Shown here: in pieces, positions 11,798 through 24,100 of the stretch
How positions within the stretch are numbered: position 1 is the stretch's first letter
How the letters are laid out: each line of letters opens with the position of its first letter
Assembly (NCBI GenBank): GCA_027924645.1
Contig: BSBN01000047.1
Span: 9,052,001-9,116,000, forward strand
Direction: 5' to 3'
Source of the DNA: Cunninghamia lanceolata
Lineage: Eukaryota > Streptophyta > Pinopsida > Cupressales > Cupressaceae
Length of the DNA: 64,000 nt
Program-made: the position numbers and the translations under genes
The notes under the pieces: generated by a model
Database searches by the model: none
The model's input: only the letters and a program-made list of their open reading frames with translations
Told to the model about the DNA's origin: nothing

Positions 11798-12008
11798 TTT
11801 TGGAAAAAAGGGAGAGAGAACAAGGAAAAGTTGCAACTATGTAGCTTTAAAATGTTTTCAAATATGAAATTATTAGCATGTGTAAATCTGAAAATTACTT
11901 TCAATTTAGATTTTATAGTATTTCTCCAATTTAAACAGTGTAGTAGAAGAAAATAGCTTGTAAGAAGAAGATGAGTATTTACGTGGAGAAACCCCTAAGG
12001 GAAAAAAA

Positions 12009-12915
12009 TGTTGATTGTTAGGAATACTGAGAGGGGTCTATAAATCTTTTCATGTACTTTTACTTTTAACCATTTCAAAAGAATAATCCAATAGAATCAA
12101 AGTAAACAATTGAACAACATCCACAAAAGCATGACACATAACACCAAGATTTTACATGGAAAACCCAAAGAGGGAAAAACCACGAAGAGGATTAGCTCTC
12201 AAATATATATTGTAATCTTTACAAAAATGATGTCTAGGCTTGGTCACTCCATGGGCCTAGAACATGCAGGCTTATAGCCATGAAATACAACTAGATTAGC
12301 AAGCTCACTGCCTCAACCCTAAACCTAGCAAGATTACAATGAGGGTTGTTAAACCTTGAGGGCTGTTAAACCCTATTGGAGGCTCACTATCAGCTTATTG
12401 CCTTAATGAAAAAAATATGCTTCTACTCAAATCATACATGATAACTACATACTGCTTAAGCATCTGCCAACTTTGGAATAGGATACTGCATATAGGTGTT
12501 TACAACACCTCAAAACTGTATAAAAAAATACTTGACTGCGAAGGAATGTAGACCACTGCACTAGACCCTATTCATTATTCCTGCTATACCTTTGCTTGCC
12601 TAGACTTAGAGATTTCTTCAAGATGACTTCTGGAGAGGATCATGAATTAATCTCTAAGGTATAACACTATGAAACACCAACTGACATCATACCTAAACCA
12701 CATTACTAGATCATTATCTGCAGAGGCATACTGGCTTACTTACTATTCTCTACTCTCCATGCTTTCCATACTTAGCCATTTCCTATCAACCAAACATGGA
12801 ACCTAATATGTTCTTCCAGAGATGTCTCTTCTTGTCATGGTGATAGGATCTCTAAGATTTGTTTCCATCAATGAAAACATATAGATCTGTACCAGAGCAG
12901 TGTCTCTTTCCAACA
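12009..12915 (-). repeat. Solo LTR S inside element L
   Basis: Absent from the partner LTR of L. Plus-strand ends TGTTGATTGTTAGG and TTTCCAACA, flanked by AAAAA on both sides (12004-12008, 12916-12920). It carries a U5-type inverted motif (12155-12184) like those in elements K and T and a GAGAGGGG block near the end, both typical of Copia LTRs. No internal domain remains, so it is best read as recombination between the two LTRs of a full element. The duplication lies in an A-run, so its exact length is uncertain. Confidence 0.72.
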
Positions 12916-13842
12916 AAAAACTCCACACCAAAGGTGTTTATGCTTGTATTAAATCTCTTGTGAAAGATTACATTCAATACTAAAATCCTTTGATTCCTTG
13001 ATGCACTTTTGAAGCTTCTTCAATCTTCAAATCTGTAAAATCTTCAACAAAAAAAAAACCTTCTTATTTTTTTCTTCAAAAGCTTCTTTCTTTTTTCTTC
13101 TATGTCAAAAAAGCTTCTTGTTTTTTTCTTCTATCTTTTACAAAAAACTTTTGTTTTTTTCTTCTAAATCCTTTTTCCTCAAATCAACTCTCTAGAAAAT
13201 GTATGGTGTTTTCAATTAAATTAAAAACCCTCTTTTAATTTAAAATCTTCTTAATTCAAAAGCTTGAAACTCAAATTATAATAAATTACAATTGATAGCA
13301 TAGCTTCCAATGCTTATGCAACAACCAAGCTCACTTAGATTGAGAAGACTAAACTCAAACAAAGTTTGAACTTTGAGTTAACTGCCCCTTCATGATGTGT
13401 GCACACAAGTATGCCAAAATTAGCTTTGCCAACATCTAATATATTTCCAAATAAAAGCAACAACTGAAAGTCCCAAGATTGGGTGCTCAAGTTAGCCCAA
13501 TCTATTTCAGTCAACTAAAGTGATCAATACACACCAATTCTCATGCAACAACTTGCACAATTGATGTCCCCAATGTTATTCTACATTACCTTGTTTTTTA
13601 CATGCAAGTGACATACAAACACCAGATCCAGCATGCAACTAATACCCATTACTTGAAACATTGAGATGTACCATCCTACAACTTTCAAGAGTTGGAGTGT
13701 CCTACAAGTAATAACTTAAAACTAACATGGAAGCATTTGCAACAACATACAACTAATACCCATTACCTGAAACACTAAGATGTACCATCTTGCAACTTTC
13801 TAGAGTTGGAGTGTTCTACAAGTAATATCTTAAAACTGACAT

Positions 13843-14125
13843 GCAACTACATGCAAGGTCATATAACTGACATTCAAGAACATGCAAGGTCATACAAGTC
13901 TATAGGAATGACATGCAAGCACATGCAAGTTACATGCAACAATATGCAAGCACATGCAAGTGACATGCAACAACATGCAAGCACATGCAAAAACATGCAT
14001 GTCCATATGAGAAACATGCAACAACATGCAAGTACATGCAAGTAACATGCAAGTAACATGCAACAACATGCAAGTACATGCAAAAAGCATGCAAGTCCAT
14101 GCAAGCTATTCTGACCACATGCAAG
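13843..14125. repeat. ACATGCAA-type tandem repeat in left LTR of L
   Basis: Many copies of ACATGCAA followed by 1-8 variable bases (ACATGCAAG, ACATGCAAC and so on) in irregular 9-14 base units. It leaves all frames open by chance, giving Met-Gln-rich or Cys-Met-Leu-rich translations that should not be called genes. Confidence 0.9.
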
Positions 14126-14527
14126 CAATATCCAAATCATGCATCTCTAACACTGTAGTTAACTCCAACATTATATCCATGCAAGGTGTCTCAACATTAT
14201 CCACTCATGTACATAAAAAGCACAACTCCAAGTCTAAATATATTCCTCATCAAAAGGGGACACCCAAGTTTAACTCCCACTTACTAGGAGTTATCAAACT
14301 CTCAAAATAGACTTAGGAGAAGTCAACAAAGTCTTCATGGCCCCCACTCTAAAAATAGATGCCCAAGTTTGAACTTATCAATTAGGAATCAATTACAAAA
14401 CTCAAAGTGATATAATTAATAAATAATTAATCTCTCAAAGTCTTTTTGTGTTGGGGAACACATTCCAAGAACTTTGGAGACACATGAATTGGTTAGGATT
14501 GCAAGTTAATGGCAACTTATCCCAACA

Positions 14528-14542
14528 TTCTCCCACTTGACC
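14528..14542 (-). other. Element L polypurine tract
   Basis: Minus strand ends AAGTGGGAGAA directly before the 3' LTR (TGTTGGGA). This is the expected plus-strand primer of reverse transcription and fixes the LTR boundary and orientation. Confidence 0.8.
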
Positions 14543-17500
14543 TTATACATTGCAATAACTCTAAATGATATAATCAAACTTTAAATCATAGGGAAAAACA
14601 TCCCTAGCCATCAATGTACCATTGATTCTTCAACATACTTTTGTGCTCCAACAAGATACCTGCAAAAGAAACCATGATAACCATCATCTCAAACAGGAAC
14701 TCCTCACACCATGTCATCCATGATAAACAAGAAATAAGCCAAGGTGAAACATATCAACTGTCACTGAAACCTGCACCAATCTCAACATGAACACAAACAT
14801 CAAATCATATGATAACATAAGACTCTAAGTGTCTTCCACACTCATACCAAATGGAAAAGCAACCACAACAAGTTGCTAGCTCATCCAAAATATCCATACC
14901 TCAAAACTAGGGTAAACAAACCATCATAGGTAGAACTTCATGCCGTCAACATACCAACCCAAAACTACAATCAAGTCCCTGTAAAACAATCCTGCTAATC
15001 ATCCATCCTCCTATCTCAATGCAACATACCAATGTACAAATGACCAAAGATAAGGTCAACAAATAAAATCTGAAATAACACTGAATGGATTTGTGGATAT
15101 TGATATTTCACATCTAAGTTTTCAATGCAACCAATGGCTAAAGATAGCCCACTAAACTGCACAACTTGTAGATCCCAATAGTGAAACATGTAAATTCATC
15201 TTCACATCAATAACCTACAAACTGAGACAACCAAGAAGATATCATGACAATAGAGAGCATATAGATCCAAGAACTCCCACTGCATGGGTAATGTAAAATC
15301 TGAAAATAAGATTAAGGCATTAACAAATCCTCCTACACCACTTCTCTTAGATGATGTGGCTAACTCCTCTACCATATAGTGTCAAAACATATAATGATAT
15401 GCATAAAACATCTCCCTTTACCAATCTCTGAATAACTCTCCCAAGTCCTCTTAACCAATGAAGAAAAAGAACAAGGAGCTACCAACTTATTGTTAACAAC
15501 AATAACACTTGACTCCAATGCAAACCTCAACTCCATAAACATGAGAACCTTTAAGAAGAAGATGATATACCAGGAAAGAGAGAAACTGCAAAATCATACC
15601 ATGTCTTTATAACACAGTAACCTGTGCCAAGCTGTGTAAAGTAAGATCTCTTTCAACACTCCCAAACTGAAAAGGTATCAACATCTAACATCCAAATTAT
15701 GATGAAAAAATGGCAGCAATAGATGTTAACCTCTCACTAAAAGTAGATCAAACTAGCCAAACATTCCCACAACAAAGGGAATTAGCCCAAAAACCACAAA
15801 CTATTTATGTACCTCTCCAAAACAAATCCTCAGAACTAGTTTCATAGCTCAAGATCAAATAGTAATGAGAATAATAGAAATCCATAAACCCATGCATCTA
15901 CTTCTCAAAAATCCTTTTCAAGACTATTGTAAAAGAGAAGACAAGATATATATAAATAATGCATCTAATAATCAGGCGGGCAACACCTATTAGATCATTT
16001 ACTTGCCGATTAGACCAAGAGTGGGATACAAGATTGTCCTTGCATATAACTCCAAGCAATAAAATATTATAATATAGAAAACCTTCTCATAAAGTCTACA
16101 ATGGACTCACATCCATTTCCAAGTGTAGGCTTCTCAGTCCTTTTGTTGACATCTCATAATGAGAAATCTTTCCAACACATATCTCTAAGGTCAAGAGATA
16201 TCAAGCCTCACCCAAGTCTCTCTAGTATCCATGAGTTTTTAGAAATGAATCCATGCCAACTTCAAATGCAATCTGCATAATCATGAAGCTCTAAACAAAT
16301 GCTTAATACTTCAAAACCAAAGAGAACTAACTAAACCATTGTCAAAATTCCAACTCTAGAATTAGGAATATATCATGACACCATGATCTAACATCTTCTC
16401 AAAAAAGATCATATGCTCCAATGCACATATTCTTCTCCCAAGAGAAACGGTATCATGCCAAAAACTCTAACTCATGATCAAGAATGCATAATGACATAAT
16501 ACTATACATCCTCTAAACCAAAGATAATATATCAAAAAATGATAAATTATAAATTCAACACCTCACCAAAAACTCCAAGAGTTTTCCATGGAAAACCAAG
16601 ATGTGAGCATCTCTTCAAAAAATATGAACATCTAGCATCCTATGTCAATAGAACCAAAAATGTCAATAAACCCTTATTGCAAACTAAAGGAATAATCCAA
16701 GGGCTTCTTATGACACCAAAAACCATTGCAAAAGATCATCCATTTTCTAATAAAAGATTTTGCATGGCTCACAACACTGCAACAACAACATTTTAGTACC
16801 AATATCTTTAAACAAAGAAGATAGAACACATTATGTAACTGCAAAACTCCCACTAAAAGTGATACCAAGTTATGCATGGTATCATGATCAACATCATTAC
16901 CAAAACTTCACTGAAAGTAAAAAAAACTTCTTATGCAACATAACTTTACTGCTATATATTCCAATGAATAACTAAATCAAGTACTCCAAACTACTCTTTT
17001 GTCTCAATACAAAAAATACCAATGTAATTAAGGTGACCAAGTAGAGGCCTACCAAATAGAACCCTCATCAACTTATTCACAAGATTTGCACACATGTAAC
17101 ATCTCATAGGAGATAAACATGATCAGTGCTCCAACCTTTAATAACTAAAAAAATAGATTCATCCCCACATCAGTAACATGTAAAACAAATGTAACTAGGT
17201 ATAACATGTAGATTTCCAAGACTCAAACACTAGAATCAACTCTAAATCTGATTTGCCAAATAAATCCACATAGGAGAAACTATAGATCATAGGAACCCAA
17301 CAAGCAGCCTTGCAAATTAGAAATTGTTTCCATTTAGAAAGTGTATAAACACAATTTTCCACAAATCTACAAACCACATATTTTGATTAACATGTAAAAC
17401 CTACAAAACCATATCTCTATAAATATAAAAAACCACTTTTAAACATCCAAATATTCACACCAATGAACACCATCAAATATGTCATTTGAAATAATGGAAT

Positions 17501-18083
17501 GTCACAAATCTACAAATCCACAATCTTTTGAAACATGAAAACTGTGAAAACCTACATATTCAAAATAGCATGAATATGAGAAAGGAGAAACCAAGTTGGT
17601 CTGGAGTGTCCATATCATAAAAATACCAACTCCATAACCTCCATACAACTAGTGATAAATCATCCAGTGCTTTCATGTAACCATGGACTGAAACCATGAA
17701 CCCAACATAAGTACTCCAAATTGTAGTCCAAGAAATGAGTGTTTTTCCATGTGATTAAGGTACCAGAAGTAACCATCCAACATAAACACCCTTTCATTGC
17801 ACATGACCACAAGGTAAAGGAATGAAACCACCAAACAAGAGAATATACACATATTGTCAAAATGGAGCTCCAAATCACTATCATAGGATCAACTCCATAA
17901 AGATCCATAACCTTGAGCCTCAAGTGCCCAAAAAAGATTCTTTTGACAATATCCATATGAGAGGTAAATACCATGGCTTCCAAACTCAAATCTGCAAAAC
18001 AATGTTAACACATAGAACTTCCCATGCAACCAAAATTCCTTCAAAACTTAAGAAAAAAACATCCCTCTCTCACTACAACCATT
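14543..18083 (-). other. Element L internal domain, no coding capacity seen
   Basis: About 3.5 kb, A/T-rich and dense in stops on both strands. The longest frames (about 110 codons at 17660-17989, minus) show no gag, protease, RT or integrase motif. I find nothing else in this stretch; it probably supplies packaging or leader sequence only, which is inference. Confidence 0.75.
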
Positions 18084-18096
18084 GGCTCTGATACCA
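18084..18096 (-). other. Element L primer-binding site
   Basis: Minus strand TGGTATCAGAGCC, a full match to the usual initiator-Met tRNA primer site, two bases from the LTR start at 18099. Confidence 0.9.
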
Positions 18097-18098
18097 CA

Positions 18099-19708
18099 TG
18101 CTAGAAAAAGGGAAAGAGAACAAGGAAAAGTTGCAGCTATGTAGCTTTAAAATGTTTTCAAATATGAAATTATTAGCATGTGTAAATCTGAAAATTACTT
18201 TCAATTTAGATGTTAGAGTATTTCTCCAATTTAAATAGTGTAGTAGAAGAAAACAACTTGCAAGAAGAAGACGCATATTTACGTTGAGAAACCCCTAAGG
18301 GAAAAAAATCCACACCTAAGGTGTTTATACTTGTATTAAATCTCTTGTGAACTCTCTGGAAAATATATGGTGTTTTCAATTAAATCAAAAACCCTCTTTT
18401 AATTTAAAATCTTCTTAATTCAAAATCTTGAAACTCAAATTATAATAAATTACAATTGATAACATAGCTTCCAAAGCTCATGCAAAAACCAAGCTCACTT
18501 AAATTGAGAAGACTTAGCTCAAACAAAGTCCAAACTTTGAGTTAACTACCCCTTCATGATGTGTACACGCAGGTATGCCAAAATTAGCTTTGCCAACATC
18601 AAACATATTTCCAAATAAAAGCAACAGCTGAAAGTCGCAAGATTGGGTGCTAAAGTTAGCCCAATCTATTTCAGTCAACTAAAGTGATTAACACACACCA
18701 ATTCTCATGCAGCAACTTGCACCATTGATGTCCCCAATGTTATTCTGAATTACCTTGTTTTGTACATGCAAACACTAGATCCAACATGCAACTGATACCA
18801 ATTACCTGAAACACTGAGATGTACCATCCTACAACTTTCAGAAGTTGGATTGTCCTACAAGTAATATCTTAAAACTAACATGCAACTGACATGCAAGCAT
18901 TTGCAACAACATGCAACTAATACCCATTACCTGAAACTCTAAGATGTACCATCCTGCAACTTTTTGGCGTTGGACTGTTCTACAAGTAATATCTTAAAAC
19001 TGACATGCAACTACATGCAAGGTCATATAATTGACATGTAAGAACATGCAAGGTCATATAATTGACATGTAAGAACATGCAAGGTCATACAAGTCCATAG
19101 GAATGAAATGCAACAACATGCAAGTGAAATGCAACAACATGCAAGCACATGCAAGTGGCATGCAACAACATGCAAGGTCATACAAGTCCATAGGAGTGAC
19201 ATGCAACAACATGCAAGCACGTGCAAGTGACATGCAATAACATGCAAGTCCATATGCAACAACATGCAAGTAACATGAAACAACATGCAACAACATGCAA
19301 GTCCATGCAAGCTATTCTGGCCACATGCAAGCAATATCCAAATCATGCATCTCTAGCACTGTAGTTAACTCCAACATTATCCACTCATGTACATAAAAAA
19401 GCACAACTCCAAGTCTAAATATAAGTCCCCACCAAAAGGGGACGCCCAAGTTTAACTCCCACTTACTAGGAGTTATCAAACTCTCAAAATAGACTTAGGA
19501 GAAGTCAACAAAGTCTTCATGGCCCCCACTCTAAAAATGGATGCCCAAGTTTGAACTTATTAATTAGGAATTAATTACAAATTCAAAGTGATATAATTAA
19601 TTAATAATTAGTCTCTCAAAGTCTTTATGTGTTGGGCAACACATTCCAATAACTTTGGAGACACATGAATTGGTTACGATTGCAAGTTAATGGAAACGTA
19701 TCCCAACA
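18099..19708 (-). repeat. Element L 5' LTR
   Basis: 1,610 bp; on the minus strand starts TGTTGGGATACG and ends TTCTAGCA. Near-identical to the left LTR apart from two large indels. Contains its own, differently sized ACATGCAA array at about 19000-19330. Confidence 0.92.
19000..19330. repeat. ACATGCAA-type tandem repeat in right LTR of L
   Basis: Same unit family as 13843-14125, but with a different order of spacers and some duplicated blocks (GGTCATATAATTGACATG repeated), showing that the array has changed independently in the two LTRs since insertion. Confidence 0.88.
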
Positions 19709-20346
19709 AATAATGCAAACCATTTACATACCTTGATGCCTTCTCAGCATCATCTTTAAGGTGACCAAACCTAATGTTTAATCTATAAAACTCTTCGGTG
19801 TAGTCTTGCACACTTTTCTCCCTCTACTTGAGGTTTTGCTACATCTTAAACATGGTGATCTGATGGTCTACAGGATTTTTTTTTTGTTCAACTTACTTAA
19901 CATCCTCTACCAGGTTTTAATCTTTTCCTTTCCTTTTCTTTGTCTCTCAACTTGCACATGATCCCACCATAGAGATGCATGTACCTTCAGTCTTTCAATT
20001 GCAAGTTTTACCCTCTTAGGGTCTTTAATAGATTCCAACTTAAATTACTTTTCCATGTCTGAAATCTAGTCTATCAACTCATTTGGTTTTAGACTACCAC
20101 TGTAACTGGGTAACTCTACACAAGGTTTACTAGCAATCTTTGTCATTGCACTTAGAAACATCCTCTCATATCCATCTTCTCCTTCTACTTCTTCACTGCC
20201 ATATTCCTCATTATCACTCACATCCTCTACAAGTACTTCTTTGTTGTAACGTTAAAAATTGTCCTCTTGTATGGAATGGTACAATTTCCCTTGGTCTAGC
20301 TCCTTGCTTTTGGTGACCTCTCAAGGTTTTCTTTTCTAGCCTTCAT
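19709..20346 (-). pseudogene. Element C gag N-terminal part
   Basis: From a possible ATG at 20346 the minus strand gives a decayed gag: an acidic stretch, a WDHVQVERQ-like core region, EEFYRLNIRFGHL and SRYVNGLHY, ending in the AATAA duplication of L. Stops and shifts occur early (TAG within 20 codons). No primer site or LTR for C is found to the right, so C was also cut on that side. Confidence 0.75.
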
Positions 20347-20399
20347 GAAACCCTAATTGACTAAGTCTAGAAGAAAATTATTCACTTTTGGAGGTAACT

Positions 20400-21734
20400 T
20401 GTTGATGGAACTCAGAAAGGGGATTTGAAATTTGGATCCTTGGGACCCCCCAAAAAAAGATCTAAGTGGAAATTGGGGGCTTGGACTTGGGTGCTCGCGC
20501 CCTATTCCTCCTCTATTTCCTAGGATTTTGAATTTTGGTAGGATGTCAGCTCCCACTGAGTGCCTCAGGATTCTATTTTCAAATTCTCAGTTTTCATGAA
20601 ATATCGAGATGTTATTTTAAAATTTGAATTTCCCTAAAGCTAGATATAAAAAGATATTTAAAAATCATTTTATCACACACAATTCTTATGCAAGCTTGCT
20701 GCCAAAACTCTGCTACAATTGCTATTAAAGATTAGTGACTTGTTGAATCTCTTGAAAGTGTTTTGTATTTGCTATCATGGAGACAATGGATGGAGATTAG
20801 GAATCAAGATCTTGAGACTATCTTTCTCTTCCTAGGGTTTGTACACCCTCTGCATGATCGGGAGAAGGGTTGAAGCCTTCAATAGCAAGCTTGGAAATCC
20901 TTTGCAGACATTGATAATTCACCTTCTTGTTCATGCAAGTCTTCATTTGTTTTCATCTCCTTGAGGTGAATTTTTATGTGTTTATTGATGCAAAGCAACT
21001 TGTTGATCTTCCCTTGATTGAGATATCTAGGGTTTGATATTTCTGCATACACATTGTTAGGTTTGCACACACTTTTACAAATCTTTTTCTCTGGCTATTG
21101 TTGAGGTAGAAATACCAAAGACGGGGCTTCACTAAGGTAAGCTCTTATATAGCCACAACATTTTCCTCCTTTTGTAGGTGTAGATCGTATTTTGCAGGTT
21201 TCAGCAGAAAGAAGCTACAAAAATGAGGATATTGCAGGTACAGTCGCAACAGACTTTTAAATTTTTAGATTCTAACACTTGCGGGTCTAAGGAACGGGTG
21301 CCCTAGTCCAACTAGGGATTATTTCTAGGATTTGGAAGCTATTTAGGAGTCTCAGGCACCATGTGTAGAAGATTTTCTAGTGCAGAAACTTTCAGGACAA
21401 AGGAACGGCTGCCCTAGTCCAAGTGGTCCTCAAAATCTGGGTGTACAGTCTCTGAAATCATCTCTCTACACTTTTATGATTAGTTTTATTAGTTGTTTTA
21501 TCAGTTTCTGAGTATTTTTTATTTAATTCATAATTAGGGTTTTACTTGGTTAAAAGGAAAACAGTTGATTAATACCTTAGTTAGAGTCTTAGGTTTCATA
21601 ACCACATGAGTGTAAGGGATAGACAAAGTGATTAGAAGCTTGTTCGTGAGCTCAGTCCTTGTCCCCCCAATGCTTAGTGGTGAAATTGTGGTATTTGACC
21701 TAGTTTAGACAAGTCTACAATTTTACACTAAACA
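20400..21734 (+). repeat. Element D 5' LTR (start uncertain)
   Basis: The right end (TACACTAAACA at 21734) is set by the primer-binding site three bases later. The left end is only approximate; TGTTGATGG at about 20402 is one candidate. A TATAAAAA box sits at 20645-20652. A near-identical block containing TGCCCTAGTCCAA occurs at about 21287-21313 and 21396-21422. No partner LTR is in the window. Confidence 0.55.
20645..20652 (+). promoter_or_regulatory. TATA box in element D LTR
   Basis: TATAAAAA about 1.1 kb upstream of the primer-binding site, in the orientation of element D. Motif only; no transcript start can be shown. Confidence 0.4.
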
Positions 21735-21737
21735 TTT

Positions 21738-21751
21738 TGGTGAACCCAACC
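21738..21751 (+). other. Element D primer-binding site
   Basis: TGGTGAACCCAACC, starting with the TGG that pairs with a tRNA CCA end, three bases after the LTR. Not the initiator-Met type; I do not assign the tRNA. Confidence 0.65.
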
Positions 21752-21997
21752 TTTAAAGAAGTTGCATCCTTTTAAACTTTAGATCTGAAATAATTTGCTG
21801 TCCTAGAGCATAATTGGATTGAAAAACCTCTTTAGTGAAATTGCATATGTTAAATTGTAGATTGCATTCTTTATCTTTCCACTAAAAGAGTTGGAAATTA
21901 TCATTCATTGTTGGATATTGCATTTCATTTTCATAGGCCATCATTGTGCATTTAAATCTTGGTTTAAATTGAGCAATTTAAAAAATTAGATTATTAC

Positions 21998-22576
21998 TTG
22001 CAAGATTTTCATTCTTATGATGATCTGTTTAGTCTTGATGACTTCGACATGTTAGATGAAGCCCTTGAGGACTTTATCTCAATTGAACATTCCACTATAG
22101 CCTCTAAGCCGTCATTATTTCAAAGAGTTGTAAATGTAATTTATGTGCCTAAACCTAAAGAAGAGATTGAAAAAACAAAAATTGTGGTCACTCTATGTGC
22201 AAATGTGGTTCAACCATCTTCTAAACCCATGCTTATAGTTAAAGGTCTGTCATCTTCTTCTTAATCTCTTGATCACATTTATGATTATGCTAAACAAATA
22301 GCAAAACAAGACTCACAACAAACCAATCATAACATGGTTGCTCATGCATATAACACTCAGAATAATAAACAAAGTACACAACAATCAAGTATTCTGATAT
22401 CTTTACTAACATCTCAACCTATGCTTCCTCAAGCACCTCGTTTAACATATAAAGGTGGTAAAGACTATGATCTTGTAGAGCAGCTTCACACTACTCCTAC
22501 AGAGATATCTCTTTGGGAGCTTATACAAACTTCACCTACTTACCATGGAATGCTACAAGAATTTTACAAAAGGTGA
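21998..22576 (+). pseudogene. Element D Tat-type gag/pre-protease region
   Basis: Plus-strand frame with one stop near 22262, beginning MQDFHSYDDLFSLDDFDML and later YDLVEQLHTTPTEISLWELI and TSPTYHGML. The last part matches the segment YTVIDQLRKTPTHISILGLL of element E, which in Tat-type Gypsy polyproteins lies just before protease. A frameshift near 22570 separates it from the protease frame. The true gag core is not seen, so this copy is missing part of gag or has lost it beyond recognition. Confidence 0.7.
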
Positions 22577-23466
22577 TTATTCCTCCTACTGTTAAACCAA
22601 ATGATGTTGCCTCTTTACTAGATTGTATGCATGAAGCAAAAATAGATATTCCATTTCAGCAACATGAATTACCATCTCTTGAGGTTCAAAATCATTATGA
22701 CCCTTTAGTTATCTTTATTATAATAAACAAAATATTGGTTAAGAGAGTTATGATTGATAATGGATCAGCCCTTAATGTTTGTGGCATTAATTTACTGCAT
22801 AAGGTTAAAATTGATATATCTGCCATCAAATCGGAATCATTAAGTATTCGTGGCTTTGACAATGTCTGATGACAATCTGTGGGCACTATAACTGTACCTA
22901 TACAAGTGGGACCTATGATTGTGCCAACCTTGATTCATGTAATGCCTTGTTCTCTATCTTATAACATGATTCTTGGTAGACCTTGGATACATGCATTAGG
23001 AGCAGTCCCTTCTACCTTACACCATTGGATTAAGTTTATACTTAAAGGTGAACTGCATACTATCCATTCAGATCCTAAACCTAATAATTGTTTGCAAATG
23101 AAAGTGCATAAGCATGTTGTTTGTCCTAAGAGTTTAAACAATATGAAATCTGATTTATCAGCTCCTCTTGCCTCTAAAAATGTTACGCAAGAGTCCAAGT
23201 AATCGAATGCATTTGTTGGTGATGACTAGGGTTTGTTAGATTTTGTATCTTCTTCTACAGGAGAGTATAAACTTAAAAACCCTGTCCCCGAAACATCAAA
23301 TATTGCATCGATCACATCGCATGCTTCGAATGATAAACATAAGACTTCTTTGGTGACAAATAAGGATAATACTCTTAGCTATACTATTGATTATGAAACT
23401 TATGAAGCTCTGCCTTCCTCTAAAGAAATGGTCTCTCTCTATGGCAGAGGATTCCAAATCCTTTAG
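22513..23466 (+). pseudogene. Element D Tat-type aspartic protease
   Basis: Carries KRVMIDNGSALNVC (catalytic Asp, here D-N-G), then TITVPIQVGP and the C-terminal strand YNMILGRPWIHALGAVPS. Stops at about 22867-22872 and 23200. Motifs and length agree with proteases of Tat-lineage Gypsy elements. In the same frame after the stop at 23464-23466 comes a glycine-rich, G-patch-like segment (NCGYGGDGCGINHQGI). Confidence 0.82.
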
Positions 23467-24100
23467 AAAAATTGTGGCTATGGAGGTGATGGTTGCGGCA
23501 TAAACCACCAAGGAATCAAAGTCCCTATAGAATCCGCTTTACGATATTACTCAAATGGCATTGGATATAATCCTTTTAGGGAATCCAAAGCCCACAAACG
23601 CCCTACTCTAAATGTGAATACAATGTCAACACTTAGTTTGATATTTCCTAAGATGATTGACATCATTTGTCCTCCAAGATCACTTTCATTGGATATATCT
23701 ATGGCAGATGAAGCGATAATGGAGTTCTTGGGTGCTTATGATGGTATTCCTCATTATCATCATAAACGTGGCCGACCTAATTGTTTAAACAATGATGCAT
23801 ATTTTGGAAAGACTACTAGCACAATAACTGCTACAGTAGAGCATAATGAAGAACTTGAAGAACAATTACAATCCTACAATCCCCCAGACCACAGTACTCT
23901 CCTTAACAGTAAGATTGTCGATGTTGTTATGGATAAGGATAACCTTGAAAAAGTTATCTCTATTAGTGATTGTTTAAATGCGGAAGAAAAGGAAGAGATG
24001 ACTAAGTTATTGCATGAATTCTAAGAATTATTTGCTTGGAATTATTCAGACATGCCTAGTATAGATCCTCAAATTGTAACACATAATATTGTGGTGAAAC
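23464..24100 (+). pseudogene. Element D G-patch-like linker and start of RT, cut by element E
   Basis: After the G-patch-like segment the frame continues through SIFPKMIDIICPP-like linker sequence and KVISISDCLNAEEKEEM, then a stop (24022-24024) and FAWNYSDMPSIDPQIV, the pre-RT motif of Tat elements (compare SWSYVEMPGSDPDLI in element E). It ends at 24100 where element E's LTR begins. RT, RNase H and integrase of D are not found anywhere in the window. Confidence 0.78.

Larger units (their letters stand above)
11798..14527 (-). repeat. Element L 3' LTR, enlarged by a solo LTR
   Basis: 2,730 bp versus 1,610 bp for the other LTR. The excess is the solo LTR at 12009-12915 plus about 220 bp at roughly 12967-13187 rich in CTTCTT and T-runs. 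The remainder matches 18099-19708 closely. Contains the ACATGCAA array listed separately. Confidence 0.9.
11798..19708 (-). mobile_element. Element L: large non-coding LTR retrotransposon (LARD type)
   Basis: Long direct repeats with TG...CA ends, an initiator-Met primer site next to the right LTR, a polypurine tract next to the left LTR and a perfect 5-bp duplication (AATAA at 11793-11797 and 19709-19713). The gag frame of element C resumes precisely on the other side, confirming the ends. The 3.6-kb interior has no open frame resembling gag or pol on either strand. LTR style (TGTTGGGA start) suggests a Copia parent, but no protein supports this. Confidence 0.9.

Noticed and set aside
13806..14140. 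Overlapping frames of 60-95 codons in the ACATGCAA array, both strands
   Set aside because: The repeat lacks stops in most frames by chance; translations are repetitive and match no family.
14543..18083. Hidden host gene in the interior of L
   Set aside because: No frame over about 110 codons, no splice-supported exon chain and no recognised motif; bounded by primer site and polypurine tract.
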